64,000 bases of DNA, taken from positions 1-64,000 of the forward strand of contig JAISZB010000335.1 of the NCBI GenBank assembly GCA_031269465.1, written 5' to 3'. The position numbers and the translations under genes were made by a program. Shown piece after piece: positions 7,975 through 15,533 of the stretch (its first letter is position 1; each line of letters starts with the position of its first letter). This DNA is from Clostridiales bacterium (GTDB lineage: Bacteria; Bacillota; Clostridia; Lachnospirales; WQUN01). Below the pieces are notes generated by a model. It saw only the letters and a list, made by a program, of their open reading frames with translations, searched no databases and was not told the DNA's origin.

Positions 7975-9282
7975 TTATGCATCAGCCTTCTCCGCCCCAA
8001 AACCAATCCAGTCATCCGCGATCTTCTCAAGGGCGGCCATTTCGCAGGCCACGCAGAAGACCTCCATCGCCTGCTTGAGCTGCTCCAATGCAGGATATGT
8101 CGGAGCAATCCTTATATTTCGATCCCTTGGATCTTTTTTATATGGAAAAGTGGCGCCAGCCTCGGTCAGAATCACTCCGGCTTCACGGCACAGCTCGACC
8201 GTTCTCTTCGCGCATCCATCCAGCGTATCGAGGCTGATGAAATAGCCGCCCTTTGGATTTTGCCATGCCGCAACGCCTTTTCCGCCAAGGTTGCTTTCAA
8301 GTATGGAAAGCGCCGCTTCAAATTTCGGCCTTATGAGTTCAGCCATCTTTTCCATGTGCCTCAATATTCCATCAAAGTCCTTGAAGAAGCGTACGTGCCG
8401 AAGCTGATTCAGCTTATCAGGCCCTATGATTCTCGCGCTTAGCGACTCCCGCATCTGAGCGCAGTTTGCTTGCGAGGCCGCGAATGCCGCAATTGCGGCG
8501 CCGGGAAAGCTGACCTTTGACAAGGATGTGAAAATCAGCGGCATGTCAGGATTTCCGGCTTTTTCGCATTCTCTAAGTATATTCGGGATCTGGGGCCTCG
8601 AACCTGAAAAATTATGGACGCAGTACGCATTGTCCCAATAGAGCCTGAAGTCATCCGCTTTAGGCGAAAGAGCCGCCAGCCTTTTCACCGTCTCTTCGGA
8701 GTAGATGCATCCTGTCGGGTTTGAAAAAACAGGTACGCACCACATGCCTTTGACCATCGCATCGCTTTGAGCCAGCCTGCAAGCGGCGTCCATGTCTGGG
8801 CCGCTTACGCTCATGCCTATCGGCACGAGTTCTATGTCTAAATATTCACACATGTAGAAATGGCGATCATATCCAGGGGAAGGACAGATGAACTTGACTT
8901 TTCCCTGCCTGCTCCATGGAACCCCATTTTTCACTCCGCGCTGCATATAGCCAGATATGCTGTCATGCAGCATGCTAAGGCTGGAATTTCCGCCGACTAT
9001 CACCTCAGATGGGGAGACGCCGAGCATTTGAGCGAAAATCTCTTTCATTTCAGGCAATCCGTCTACTATGCCGTAGTTTCTGCAGTCAATTCCAGCAGCC
9101 GATTTATAGTCATTTCGTGAAAGTATATCCATTAATCCCGCAGATAAGTCTAATTGCTCAGGCGAAGGCTTGCCTCTTGACATGTCAAGCGAAAGCTTCA
9201 AAGCTTTCATTTCCTCATGCCTTCTCCTAGCTTGCTCGCGCCTTGCCGCCAGCGAGTCTATTCGCGTTGGCTCGTCAGTCAT
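7975..9282 (-). CDS. PLP-dependent class I aminotransferase (aspartate-aminotransferase-like)
   Basis: Cytosolic fold-type I aminotransferase of 435 residues. Landmarks are GGNSSLSMLHDS near residue 98 (cofactor phosphate region), the CPSPGYDRHF block, VFSNPTG near residue 186, the WDNAYCVH aspartate strand, and the Schiff-base lysine in TSLSKVSFPGA near residue 256. The arrangement fits the Asp_aminotransf (PF12897-like) group that includes aspartate or 2-aminoadipate-type enzymes; the substrate cannot be read from sequence. Start: ATG after GGAGGAG. The gene stands alone, flanked on both sides by repeat-rich gaps, and is convergent with the bofC-like unit. Confidence 0.85.
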   Translation of the reverse strand: MTDEPTRIDSLAARREQARRRHEEMKALKLSLDMSRGKPSPEQLDLSAGLMDILSRNDYKSAAGIDCRNYGIVDGLPEMKEIFAQMLGVSPSEVIVGGNSSLSMLHDSISGYMQRGVKNGVPWSRQGKVKFICPSPGYDRHFYMCEYLDIELVPIGMSVSGPDMDAACRLAQSDAMVKGMWCVPVFSNPTGCIYSEETVKRLAALSPKADDFRLYWDNAYCVHNFSGSRPQIPNILRECEKAGNPDMPLIFTSLSKVSFPGAAIAAFAASQANCAQMRESLSARIIGPDKLNQLRHVRFFKDFDGILRHMEKMAELIRPKFEAALSILESNLGGKGVAAWQNPKGGYFISLDTLDGCAKRTVELCREAGVILTEAGATFPYKKDPRDRNIRIAPTYPALEQLKQAMEVFCVACEMAALEKIADDWIGFGAEKADA

Positions 9283-9589
9283 TTTTCTCCTCCATCATCC
9301 AAGGCCTTGGCTTTTCTCTTTGAATGCCTTGCGATTTTTATTTTCTCATATGCATATGTCGCAGTCAAGAAAAAAAGAGGGCGGCCTAAATAAGGCGCTA
9401 GCATTAGTAACTCCCTTGTTTAACGGCCTTTTCGCTCTATGCTTATGATTTTCAAGTTTCGTTTTATAATATTAACAGCCAAATTCGTAAATATATGAGC
9501 GTGGACAGCAGTGACTATTTTTAGAGTTCCCATAAGCATAAGTAAAATCGTTCTTTGGAAAACTCATTTTTAAACCATTCACTAAAGTT

Positions 9590-9708
9590 ATACTGCTTTT
9601 CATATAAACCCCCATGAAGCTTCGCTTCACCACTAAGGATGAAAATATTAAGTCATTTGTGTGTTTGAAGCATGGACAAATGTCCATAAAATGTATTTTA
9701 GAACTAAA
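9590..9708 (-). repeat. Repeat family B, copy 3, nested in a family A element
   Basis: Same orientation and same junctions as copy 2: it opens with TACTGCTTTTCATATAAA and ends in GAACTAAA directly before a family A palindrome. The GGACA-AAT-GTCC palindrome is intact here. Confidence 0.8.
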
Positions 9709-9811
9709 TCACCTTATTTGATTATACGGCGAGTGCAAAATGCCGATATCGGTTTTGCACCACTCAATGGATAATCAAGATCAAAAGGAACATTCGATGA
9801 AAAGAGGTTTA
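9709..9811. repeat. Family A palindrome, shortened arms
   Basis: The inner arms are reduced (TTGATTATACGGCGAGTG and CACTCAATGGATAATCAA) but the core GCAAAATGCCGATATCGG-TTTTGC is kept, and the right end is GATGAAAAGAGGT. It completes the composite with B copy 3. Confidence 0.7.
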
Positions 9812-10048
9812 GTTTTGCTTATTATTCTTATAGGCAAACTTTATATATTTCTATACTTTTAAAACGTATATTTTAATATTTAATAAAAATATCCCATGTG
9901 CAATGTATGCCAACCAGTAATAATACAGCGCAGTCAATGGCTTCAAGAGCTTTTTAAAGAGTATAAGAACCACGTAAAAAGGTTAACTTATAGGTGACCG
10001 CAGCGCTTGTTTTCGAGCTGCAATCTCTAAAGGATAGGATGTGAGAAT

Positions 10049-11323
10049 TTGAAGTCTAGGATAAAGACAATCGTTCCTTTTATGGGAATGTTTACTATAA
10101 GCATGATTTTATTTTACTTTGCCTTCAGCATTATTAATTTCCCAAATGAGATAAATTTAACCGAAAAAACTCTGCATAGCCTTGCATTCAAAGGACCGTT
10201 TACGGCTACTATAGAACCTGAAACCATCAGCGCGCTTAATGTCAACAGCAAACCTGTAGAAGGCACAATAAATATAAGCCTTAGCGAAGACTTCACAATT
10301 GAGTCTCAAGAAACAGGCACAGCTCAGATGACGCTCAGCGCATTCGGCATTCCTATTAAAAAAGTAACCTTGGATATACTGCCTGACATAGAAATAGTTC
10401 CCTGCGGGCTTACTGTAGGAGTCCATATAAACACTGACGGCATCCTTGTCCTTGGAACCGACAAAGTCAACGCTGAGGACGGCACATCTTGCGCTCCCAG
10501 CGAAGGCAAGCTGCTCTCAGGAGATATAATTTTGGACGCGAACGGCGAGAGCCTCTCCAATAAAGAGGAGCTTATAGCTGCCGTAATCAACAGCGATTCT
10601 GAGGTCGAGCTTAAAGTTAAGCGAAATGACACTCTTCTGACTACAATCGTGACCCCAGTCAAAAGCGCGAAAGACAACAAGAATAAATTGGGCGTTTGGG
10701 TGAGGGACACAACGCAGGGCATAGGAACCATTACTTATTTCAATCCTTCTACGCGCGTATTTGGCGCGCTGGGGCATGGCATACTGGATGTGGACACGAA
10801 AAAGCTTATGAGCGTAAAAGATGGCATAATTACTGAAGCAAAGATTACAGAGGTCAAAAAGGGAGGCAAGGGCGCTCCTGGAGAGCTTGTGGGAACACCT
10901 CAGAACAAGGCGGTTCTTGGCGAGATAAAAATAAACACCCCATATGGAATATATGGGTTCATGGATATTATTGGCATGAGCAAAGTTGGTCATGAAAAGA
11001 TGAAGATAGGCTTGCAGGATCAAGTTCATGAGGGTCCAGCAACTATTTACTCCAATGTAGACAGTGATATATCAATGTATGACGTTTTTATAGAAAGTGT
11101 AAACAAATTTTCCAATGATGAAACCAAGGGTATGGTAATAAGGATAACAGACCCTTCTTTGCTAAGGAAAACCAACGGAATAGTACAAGGCATGAGCGGA
11201 AGCCCAATCATTCAAGACGACAGGATTATAGGAGCGGTAACACATGTATTTGTAAGAGATCCATCCAAGGGATACGGCATATTCATTGAAAATATGCTGA
11301 AGCAGGAGAAGAATCTTGGATGA
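10049..11323 (+). CDS. spoIVB: SpoIVB serine peptidase (sigma-K checkpoint)
   Basis: Forespore-made, membrane-anchored S55-family protease that signals across the intermembrane space to release pro-sigma-K processing in the mother cell. The N-terminal membrane segment is at about residues 8-30, a PDZ domain at about 120-205, and the peptidase domain at about 225-424. The catalytic set is visible as GALGHGI (His), ITDPS (Asp) and GMSGSPI (Ser). Length 424 is normal. The start appears to be TTG with a modest GGATG upstream. It is followed by spo0A, the standard spoIVB-spo0A order, but with an unusually long repeat-bearing gap of 1.3 kb. Confidence 0.95.
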   Translation: MKSRIKTIVPFMGMFTISMILFYFAFSIINFPNEINLTEKTLHSLAFKGPFTATIEPETISALNVNSKPVEGTINISLSEDFTIESQETGTAQMTLSAFGIPIKKVTLDILPDIEIVPCGLTVGVHINTDGILVLGTDKVNAEDGTSCAPSEGKLLSGDIILDANGESLSNKEELIAAVINSDSEVELKVKRNDTLLTTIVTPVKSAKDNKNKLGVWVRDTTQGIGTITYFNPSTRVFGALGHGILDVDTKKLMSVKDGIITEAKITEVKKGGKGAPGELVGTPQNKAVLGEIKINTPYGIYGFMDIIGMSKVGHEKMKIGLQDQVHEGPATIYSNVDSDISMYDVFIESVNKFSNDETKGMVIRITDPSLLRKTNGIVQGMSGSPIIQDDRIIGAVTHVFVRDPSKGYGIFIENMLKQEKNLG

Positions 11324-11333
11324 GGAATTTTAG

Positions 11334-11356
11334 AGGCTTGAAAAAAAGCCTGATTT
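11334..11356 (+). terminator. Short hairpin after spoIVB
   Basis: AGGCTT (11334-11339) pairs with AAGCCT (11346-11351) and is followed by GATTTT. A weak intrinsic terminator just after the spoIVB stop. Confidence 0.5.
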
Positions 11357-11385
11357 TGCATATATTGATGAACTCACATGTGCCG

Positions 11386-11435
11386 ATTTTGGGGCCTGAT
11401 TATCCAATGAAGATTGGATAATCAGGCCCCAAAAT
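11386..11435. repeat. Family A variant with perfect 23-bp arms
   Basis: Arms 11386-11408 and 11413-11435 are exactly complementary around a 4-base loop. The core GGGGCCTGATTATCC differs from the usual GGAGCTTGATTATCC at two positions, and the opposite arm carries both matching changes. This is the cleanest example of paired change in the family. Confidence 0.85.
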
Positions 11436-12552
11436 TTTAGCTTAAGGTGGAGTCATCCGTTTTCGGCTATGTCTTGAAATATGCCATTTTAGAGCTTTAT
11501 AATCCATAGAGGCACAGCCAGTAATGTTCTGGCGCTTACTTTTAATGCAGAATCAAGAAGTCGCTAATAATAAAACTAATTAGCAATTTCAATGAGGCAT
11601 ACTCCTAACCTCTCAATATATACATAAATAATGTAAATAATTTCTTGTTTTAGTCCGTTTTGTTAAATAGTGATGATTTAGTTTGATATGATTGTATTAT
11701 TCTATGCTTTTAGCAGTATTTATGATATAATTTGTCATCAGGTTGTTTCAACTCAGAATCAAATTGCTAATGTATCGATGTTTACTAAAATCAATATAGT
11801 TATTTTTACTCTCGAAATGCATATTTGCAGTCTAATGGACCTATTTTGCCTACTGAATTTCAAATCACCGTCAGCTTTAAAAAATCAAGCTCCAAAACTG
11901 GATGGCAATTTCAAACGTCAATCATTTGCATCAGAATGCTCTTTGACGTAATGGGCAAAATTCCTGGAACCCATCATATAGAGCCGCCTCACAGCAGAAG
12001 ACGTCGATTTCGGCAGCGCCTGCTATGGCGCTTCGACAACGCCCTCCATTGCGCTTTTCAACGCCCGTCTCAAACAGCATGGGCCGTTTATACTGATTTA
12101 CATATTTGCATTTGAAGCCGCCTGTTTTGAGCTTGACTGCACAGGATAACCAAGCTCAAAATAGGCGCGCTTGACTGCAAATCTTATTCCTTATGCTTCA
12201 AGCTCGGCGTCGCCGCTCTTTCAAAAATCCCTGCTCATTGCTTTTTAAGCCTTTTTTCCAATTCGCGGCGCCAGACGTCTTACTCATTTGTCGATTAGCT
12301 GGGATATCCGACATCTGCATTGCCGCTACAGGGCAGTCGAGAATGCTTGCGATTTTAAGAGTCCACGCCTTGCCGCTGCCTTTTTTCGACTCAATCGCCT
12401 TGCGGATCGATCAAGATTTGCCACTAAGTAAACTGAGCAGTTATGTCGATATTCATTACAGAAGCAAGTCGATTGACGCGTTTTGGGTCGAACCCTGAAA
12501 GCGCCAGCCGATGGCTGGGCTTAACCCCAGGCCAGCCTGCGCTTACTTATAT
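11436..12552. other. Long gap between spoIVB and spo0A
   Basis: AT-rich DNA (11580-11850) followed by GC-richer DNA, with no supportable gene. Open frames at 11688-12115 and 12193-12498 lack ribosome binding sites and recognisable domains. A family A hairpin is at 12121-12165. Just before the spo0A leader, about 12497-12545, an imperfect inverted repeat (AAGCGC...GGCTGG against CCAGCC...GCGCTT) could form a leader hairpin. Confidence 0.5.
12121..12165. repeat. Family A variant, short form
   Basis: CCTGTTTTGAGCTTG (12121-12135) pairs with CAAGCTCAAAATAGG (12151-12165) at 14 of 15 positions. The internal core is missing, leaving a simple hairpin; flanking TGACTGCAAATC matches the usual outer end. 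Confidence 0.7.
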
Positions 12553-12563
12553 AAAGGAGGTGA
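12553..12563 (+). promoter_or_regulatory. Perfect Shine-Dalgarno far upstream of spo0A
   Basis: AAAGGAGGTGA is an unbroken complement to the 16S rRNA tail but lies about 70 bases before the spo0A start, which itself has no good site. No ATG/GTG/TTG start with usable spacing and length follows it; only a CTG at 12571 fits. Confidence 0.6.
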
Positions 12564-12570
12564 AAAACCG

Positions 12571-12657
12571 CTGCGTCAAAATACTAAGTGCGTCGACTGT
12601 GACCTTGACCTCCTAAAGATTTTGCGCATCGGGTGCATATGCACAATCGCAGAATAA
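12571..12657 (+). CDS. Possible leader peptide overlapping the spo0A start (CTG start)
   Basis: If translation begins at CTG ten bases after the perfect Shine-Dalgarno, a 28-residue peptide results that ends 19 bases inside spo0A. It has four cysteines (CVDCD, then GCIC). Such an overlap would let ribosomes reach the weak spo0A start by coupling. The assignment rests only on the orphan Shine-Dalgarno and the open frame; no homologue is recognised. Confidence 0.3.
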   Translation: MRQNTKCVDCDLDLLKILRIGCICTIAE

Positions 12658-13436
12658 AAGTTCTCATTGTAGTTGACAATATCGATTTCTATGTAAGCAT
12701 CAAGGAGACGCTCCTCGAGGATGCTGATTTTGAAGTCATCGGATCCGCTAATGACGGTGTTACCGGCTTGGATATGATCCGCAAGAACCAGGTTGATGTC
12801 GCCCTCATAGACATCCTTCTACCAATTAAAGACGGACTGTTCATACTTGAGGAGCTAAGGAAGGATCCCCTTAGGAAACCGACATGCATCATCCTTTCGG
12901 ATGTGAATCAGAGCAGCATCATCAGGAAAGCCCTTCAGCTCGGCGCCGATTATTTCATTGTCAAGCCTTTTGACTTGAGTCTTCTGATAACCCGGGTAAA
13001 GGAGATCTATGAATTCAAAAATCAATCCAACGGGCGCAGGAGAGGCGTTGATGTAATCCAAAAAATAGACGAGATGGATGCAAGCCCTGATGAGTACATC
13101 GACATCATCCTGACCAGAATCCCCATCCCGTCAAACGTAAAGGGCTTCAGCTATCTTCACTGCGCCATATCTCTCGTCATAAACAACGGCTTGCTCTTAA
13201 AGAGCGTAACTAAGACGCTCTATCCAGAGGTGGCAAGACTGTGCGGCAGCACCCCCACCAGAGTCGAAAGAGCCATCCGCCACGCCTTGAACACCGCTTG
13301 GTCCAAAGGCTCAGGCACCAATTACTTCTATCTCACAGGAGTGCCGAACTCACATTTGATTAAGCCCACCAACAGTGAGTTCATCGGCGCTGTCGCAAAT
13401 CTCTACAACAGAAAAATGGCATTCAGGCCCAATTAA
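12633..13436 (+). CDS. spo0A: Sporulation response regulator Spo0A
   Basis: Master regulator of sporulation entry, a DNA-binding response regulator. The receiver domain covers about residues 5-125, with the phospho-acceptor Asp in ALIDILLP, a Ser in IILSD and the Lys in IVKPFD. The Spo0A-C effector domain carries the hallmark PTRVERAIRHAL recognition helix and a KPTNSEFI tail. Oddity: the acidic pair at the end of strand 1, normally A-D-D-N, reads V-V-D-N, so the first Mg-pocket Asp is Val. The start is GTG (12633) or ATG (12639); the frame closes at 12606 and no strong ribosome binding site precedes either. It follows spoIVB as usual. Confidence 0.95.
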   Translation: MHMHNRRIKVLIVVDNIDFYVSIKETLLEDADFEVIGSANDGVTGLDMIRKNQVDVALIDILLPIKDGLFILEELRKDPLRKPTCIILSDVNQSSIIRKALQLGADYFIVKPFDLSLLITRVKEIYEFKNQSNGRRRGVDVIQKIDEMDASPDEYIDIILTRIPIPSNVKGFSYLHCAISLVINNGLLLKSVTKTLYPEVARLCGSTPTRVERAIRHALNTAWSKGSGTNYFYLTGVPNSHLIKPTNSEFIGAVANLYNRKMAFRPN

Positions 13437-13471
13437 GGGATGAATGGCATCAGTCTTGAGATTTCAGACAA

Positions 13472-13511
13472 CGGAGCATAGAGTCCGCAGCGCAGCGGAC
13501 TCTATGCTCCG
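13472..13511 (+). terminator. Hairpin after spo0A
   Basis: Perfect 17-bp arms CGGAGCATAGAGTCCGC (13472-13488) and complement (13495-13511) around a 6-base loop, 36 bases after the stop. There is no T-run, so termination would be non-canonical. Confidence 0.6.
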
Positions 13512-13548
13512 AGCCTGTCTATGCTTATGCGCATATGAAAACATAAAG

Positions 13549-13640
13549 CTTAGAGCTTGACTGTACAGCGAGCGCGAAATTAAGAAATCGACATTTCGCG
13601 CATTGAAAGGGGACAGACAAGCTAAATTGGCGCATTTGAC
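13549..13640. repeat. Family A palindrome
   Basis: AGAGCTTGACTGTACAGCG opens the element, the core palindrome GCGCGAAAT/ATTTCGCGC is intact, and GACAGACAAGCT closes it. The inner arms pair only in part, so this copy is degraded. Confidence 0.6.
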
Positions 13641-13803
13641 TGCGCATCGCCATATCCGCCTGCGTTTCATCCCCCGCCGGGCATTCGCCCGGCAATGCTG
13701 ACGCGCATTAGTATACTCCGATTTTCATGCTTGGCTGTGAAACGCCGCCATGGGGATAATCAAGCTCAAGGATCGCCGCATGGGATATGTTTATTTACAT
13801 ACC

Positions 13804-14001
13804 CCTAATGTGCATTTTTAGATCTAGCAGAAATATTTTCAATAGTCGATGCTTTTTAAGTATAATGAACTGAATTGCAACTATAATTCAGACTTTGTTG
13901 CTTGGATCGTTATACATTTCTCACAATTAATTTTAAGTCTGATTTCAATAGTCATGTTTATATTGGTAGATATTTTGTGATTTTTCAAAATGCACATTAG
14001 G
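13804..14001. repeat. Repeat F: 198-bp inverted-repeat element with flanking duplication
   Basis: The ends CCTAATGTGCATTTT (13804-13818) and exact complement (13987-14001) bracket AT-rich DNA without a gene. TTACATA occurs just outside both ends (about 13795-13801 and 14004-14010), as expected of a target-site duplication. The form is that of a miniature transposable element. Confidence 0.65.
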
Positions 14002-14049
14002 AGTTACATATAAAATTCCTGTTTAGAAGCTTGGCTGCACAGCGCGCGA

Positions 14050-14091
14050 TATGCTGATTTTCATTCAATGTTCCTTATGAAAATCAGCATA
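14050..14091. repeat. Minimal hairpin made of family A outer ends
   Basis: TATGCTGATTTTCAT (14050-14064) and its exact complement (14077-14091) are the outer terminal sequences of family A brought together with only 12 bases between them. It looks like an A element that lost its whole interior. Confidence 0.65.
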
Positions 14092-14157
14092 GATGGCCAA
14101 AATGCAAAATTAGCGGCTATGGCTGCGAATCGGCATATGAACCCTCTAATGCCTTTA

Positions 14158-14895
14158 TTAGTCCAGCTTCAAATTTCTGGCAAAGTTCTCTACATCTTTT
14201 AAGTAATCTGGCTCTATGACGTAGGCGCAGTGCCCGAAGCCCCTCTTATAGCGAAAGCTCACGCAATCTTCGCAACCTATGGCTTTAAGCGTAGCCATCA
14301 TCAAAAGCGTCTGCTCGTATCTTCCCGGAATGTCGTCATCCGCGCATATAAACAGCATTGGCTGGCAAATCCGGCCTTCGCGAACATGAAAGAGCGGAGC
14401 TCGCTCATCTACGACAACGGCTGTAGGCGGCAGCCCGTCTTCTTTAAGAATGTTAAAATGAAGCGTAGGCTGTCCCGCATCAAAGATGAACCCCGCAAAG
14501 CTTTCAGGATCAATCGCATGCTCTCCGAGCCAGCGCTTTTCAAAGCACAGCATCATTGCAAGGTACGCCCCTGCTGAAATCCCTCCGAGAATTACTTTCC
14601 CGCTTTCGGAAAATTCTTTTCTTCTCTTAACCACCCAAGCAACCGCCGATGCCGCGTCTTCAATGTAATCAGGGTACCTCGCATTCGGATACAGCCGGTA
14701 ATTCGGCAGCGCCAGCGTATATCCCCTTTCCGCAAGCACATTCATGAAGCTGAGATCTTCCTTCGAGCCGCTCTCGAACCCTCCGCCGTAAAAGTAGATG
14801 ATGATCCCTTCAGCCGGTTCATCAGGCGAGTATACATCCAGGCGGTGGCTTGGATCATCAGTATTTCTGTAAGGAATGTCCTTCATAGCTTTCAT
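14158..14895 (-). CDS. Alpha/beta hydrolase (esterase-like)
   Basis: Cytosolic hydrolase of 245 residues with the BD-FAE/esterase-lipase layout: oxyanion-hole motif YFYGGGF near residue 34, nucleophile elbow GGISAGAY near residue 104, a candidate Asp in CADDDIPG and the catalytic His in GFGHCAY near residue 222. The motifs suggest ester hydrolysis of a small acyl or carbohydrate ester; the substrate is not evident. Start: ATG with AGGAGG seven bases upstream. It stands alone, facing spo0A across repeat-rich DNA. Confidence 0.85.
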   Translation of the reverse strand: MKAMKDIPYRNTDDPSHRLDVYSPDEPAEGIIIYFYGGGFESGSKEDLSFMNVLAERGYTLALPNYRLYPNARYPDYIEDAASAVAWVVKRRKEFSESGKVILGGISAGAYLAMMLCFEKRWLGEHAIDPESFAGFIFDAGQPTLHFNILKEDGLPPTAVVVDERAPLFHVREGRICQPMLFICADDDIPGRYEQTLLMMATLKAIGCEDCVSFRYKRGFGHCAYVIEPDYLKDVENFARNLKLD

Positions 14896-15058
14896 CTAAC
14901 AGCCTCCTCGAAACTGCCCAGTTGCGCCCATGGTTGCAGCAGCGATGTCCAGCTTCTATTATATTCGCCATCCATGAACTTATCAATATGCCGATGCGCT
15001 TTAGCTGCGCTGCGCCGCGAAGCTTAAAAAGTAATCTTTATTATAAATGTTTTTTATA

Positions 15059-15087
15059 TTGAAATAAAATCATAAATGGTTTATCAT
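15059..15087 (+). promoter_or_regulatory. Sigma-A-type promoter for a candidate small RNA
   Basis: TTGAAA (15059-15064), a 17-base spacer and TATCAT (15082-15087). Transcription would start near 15094. No gene begins within 340 bases, but a strong terminator lies 150 bases on. Confidence 0.65.
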
Positions 15088-15093
15088 AAAGGT

Positions 15094-15249
15094 ACAGTCA
15101 AAGCATAATCTGCTGAGGCGAGTCCAATCGAAAGGGGTTGGTATTTTTTGTTGGATAAGAGGTGGGGTTTGTCCTGACCCTCGGAGCGGCTTCTTAGGAA
15201 GCCGCCTCACAGGACACTTAAATAGGGAGGCGCCAGCCTCCCTATTTTT
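15094..15249 (+). ncRNA. Candidate structured small RNA of about 155 nt
   Basis: A promoter-terminator pair encloses sequence with several stems and no credible open frame. Stem 1 is CCAATC with GGTTGG (about 15123-15140). Stem 2 is GTCCTG (15171-15176) with CAGGAC (15211-15216), enclosing the hairpin GCGGCTTC-TTAG-GAAGCCGC. Stem 3 is the terminator. An alternative pairing of GGGGTTT with part of the GACCC segment is possible, so the fold could switch. I could not match it to 6S, SRP, tmRNA, RNase P or a known riboswitch. The family A copy and HTH gene downstream come after the terminator, so it is probably independent. Confidence 0.5.
15221..15249 (+). terminator. Intrinsic terminator of the candidate small RNA
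   Basis: AATAGGGAGGC (15221-15231), loop GCCA, complement (15236-15246), then a T-run. Confidence 0.85.
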
Positions 15250-15267
15250 GAATTCATATGCCTATGC

Positions 15268-15407
15268 TACGCTGATTTGCATATGCCTATTTTCATCAAA
15301 TGAACCTTTTTGGAGCTTGACTATCCACTGAGCGGTGCAAAATGCCGATATCAATCGCACGTATAATCATGCTCCGAAAGAGGCGGTTATCTATGAAAGT
15401 CAGTATA
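15268..15407. repeat. Family A element
   Basis: Outer ends CTGATTTGCAT and GAAAGTCAGTATA, left inner arm TTTTTGGAGCTTGACTATCC, core GTGCAAAATGCCGATATC, right inner arm ATAATCATGCTCCGAAAG. The right arm carries mismatches, so this copy is drifting. It lies directly upstream of two small genes. Confidence 0.75.
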
Positions 15408-15440
15408 TGAATCAAGCAAATAATGCAAGGAGGTGAGTAA

Positions 15441-15533
15441 ATGAAAATCTCTGACAGCAATACGGAAAAAGCAATGCAAAAGGAGGTTTTCGTTTTTGAA
15501 GTATGTGAACGCGAGGGATGTATTGCCCCCTGA
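15441..15533 (+). CDS. Possible 30-residue upstream peptide
   Basis: ATG follows AAGGAGGTGAGTAA, a near-perfect ribosome binding site, and reads 30 codons before TGA. The frame overlaps the start of the next gene by 38 bases, and that gene's own AAAGGAGG lies inside it. The peptide is charged with two late cysteines and no recognised motif. It may be a coupling leader or simply a displaced former start region. Confidence 0.4.
   Translation: MKISDSNTEKAMQKEVFVFEVCEREGCIAP

Larger units (their letters stand above)
9283..10048. other. Gap upstream of spoIVB with an A+B composite repeat
   Basis: No gene is seen. It holds repeat B copy 3 and its adjoining family A palindrome (9590-9811), then an AT-rich stretch (9810-9960) likely to include the spoIVB promoter; I could not match a sporulation sigma consensus with confidence. 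Confidence 0.5.
13437..14157. other. Gap between spo0A and the alpha/beta hydrolase
   Basis: No gene is seen between these convergent genes. Contents are the spo0A hairpin, a family A copy (13549-13640), the 198-bp element F (13804-14001) and a short A-end hairpin (14050-14091). Confidence 0.6.

Noticed and set aside
9472-9687. Short proteins encoded by repeat B (several similar frames beginning MDIC...)
   Set aside because: They resemble each other only because the DNA is repeated, have no ribosome binding sites, and differ by changes that follow the palindromes, not codons.
12193-12498. Plus-strand frame of 101 codons before spo0A
   Set aside because: It has no start signal and no family resemblance; it lies in a stretch with family A debris.
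15094-15249. Assignment of the candidate small RNA as SRP RNA or 6S RNA
   Set aside because: The GGAAG tetraloop region of SRP RNA and the long closing stem of 6S RNA are not present.
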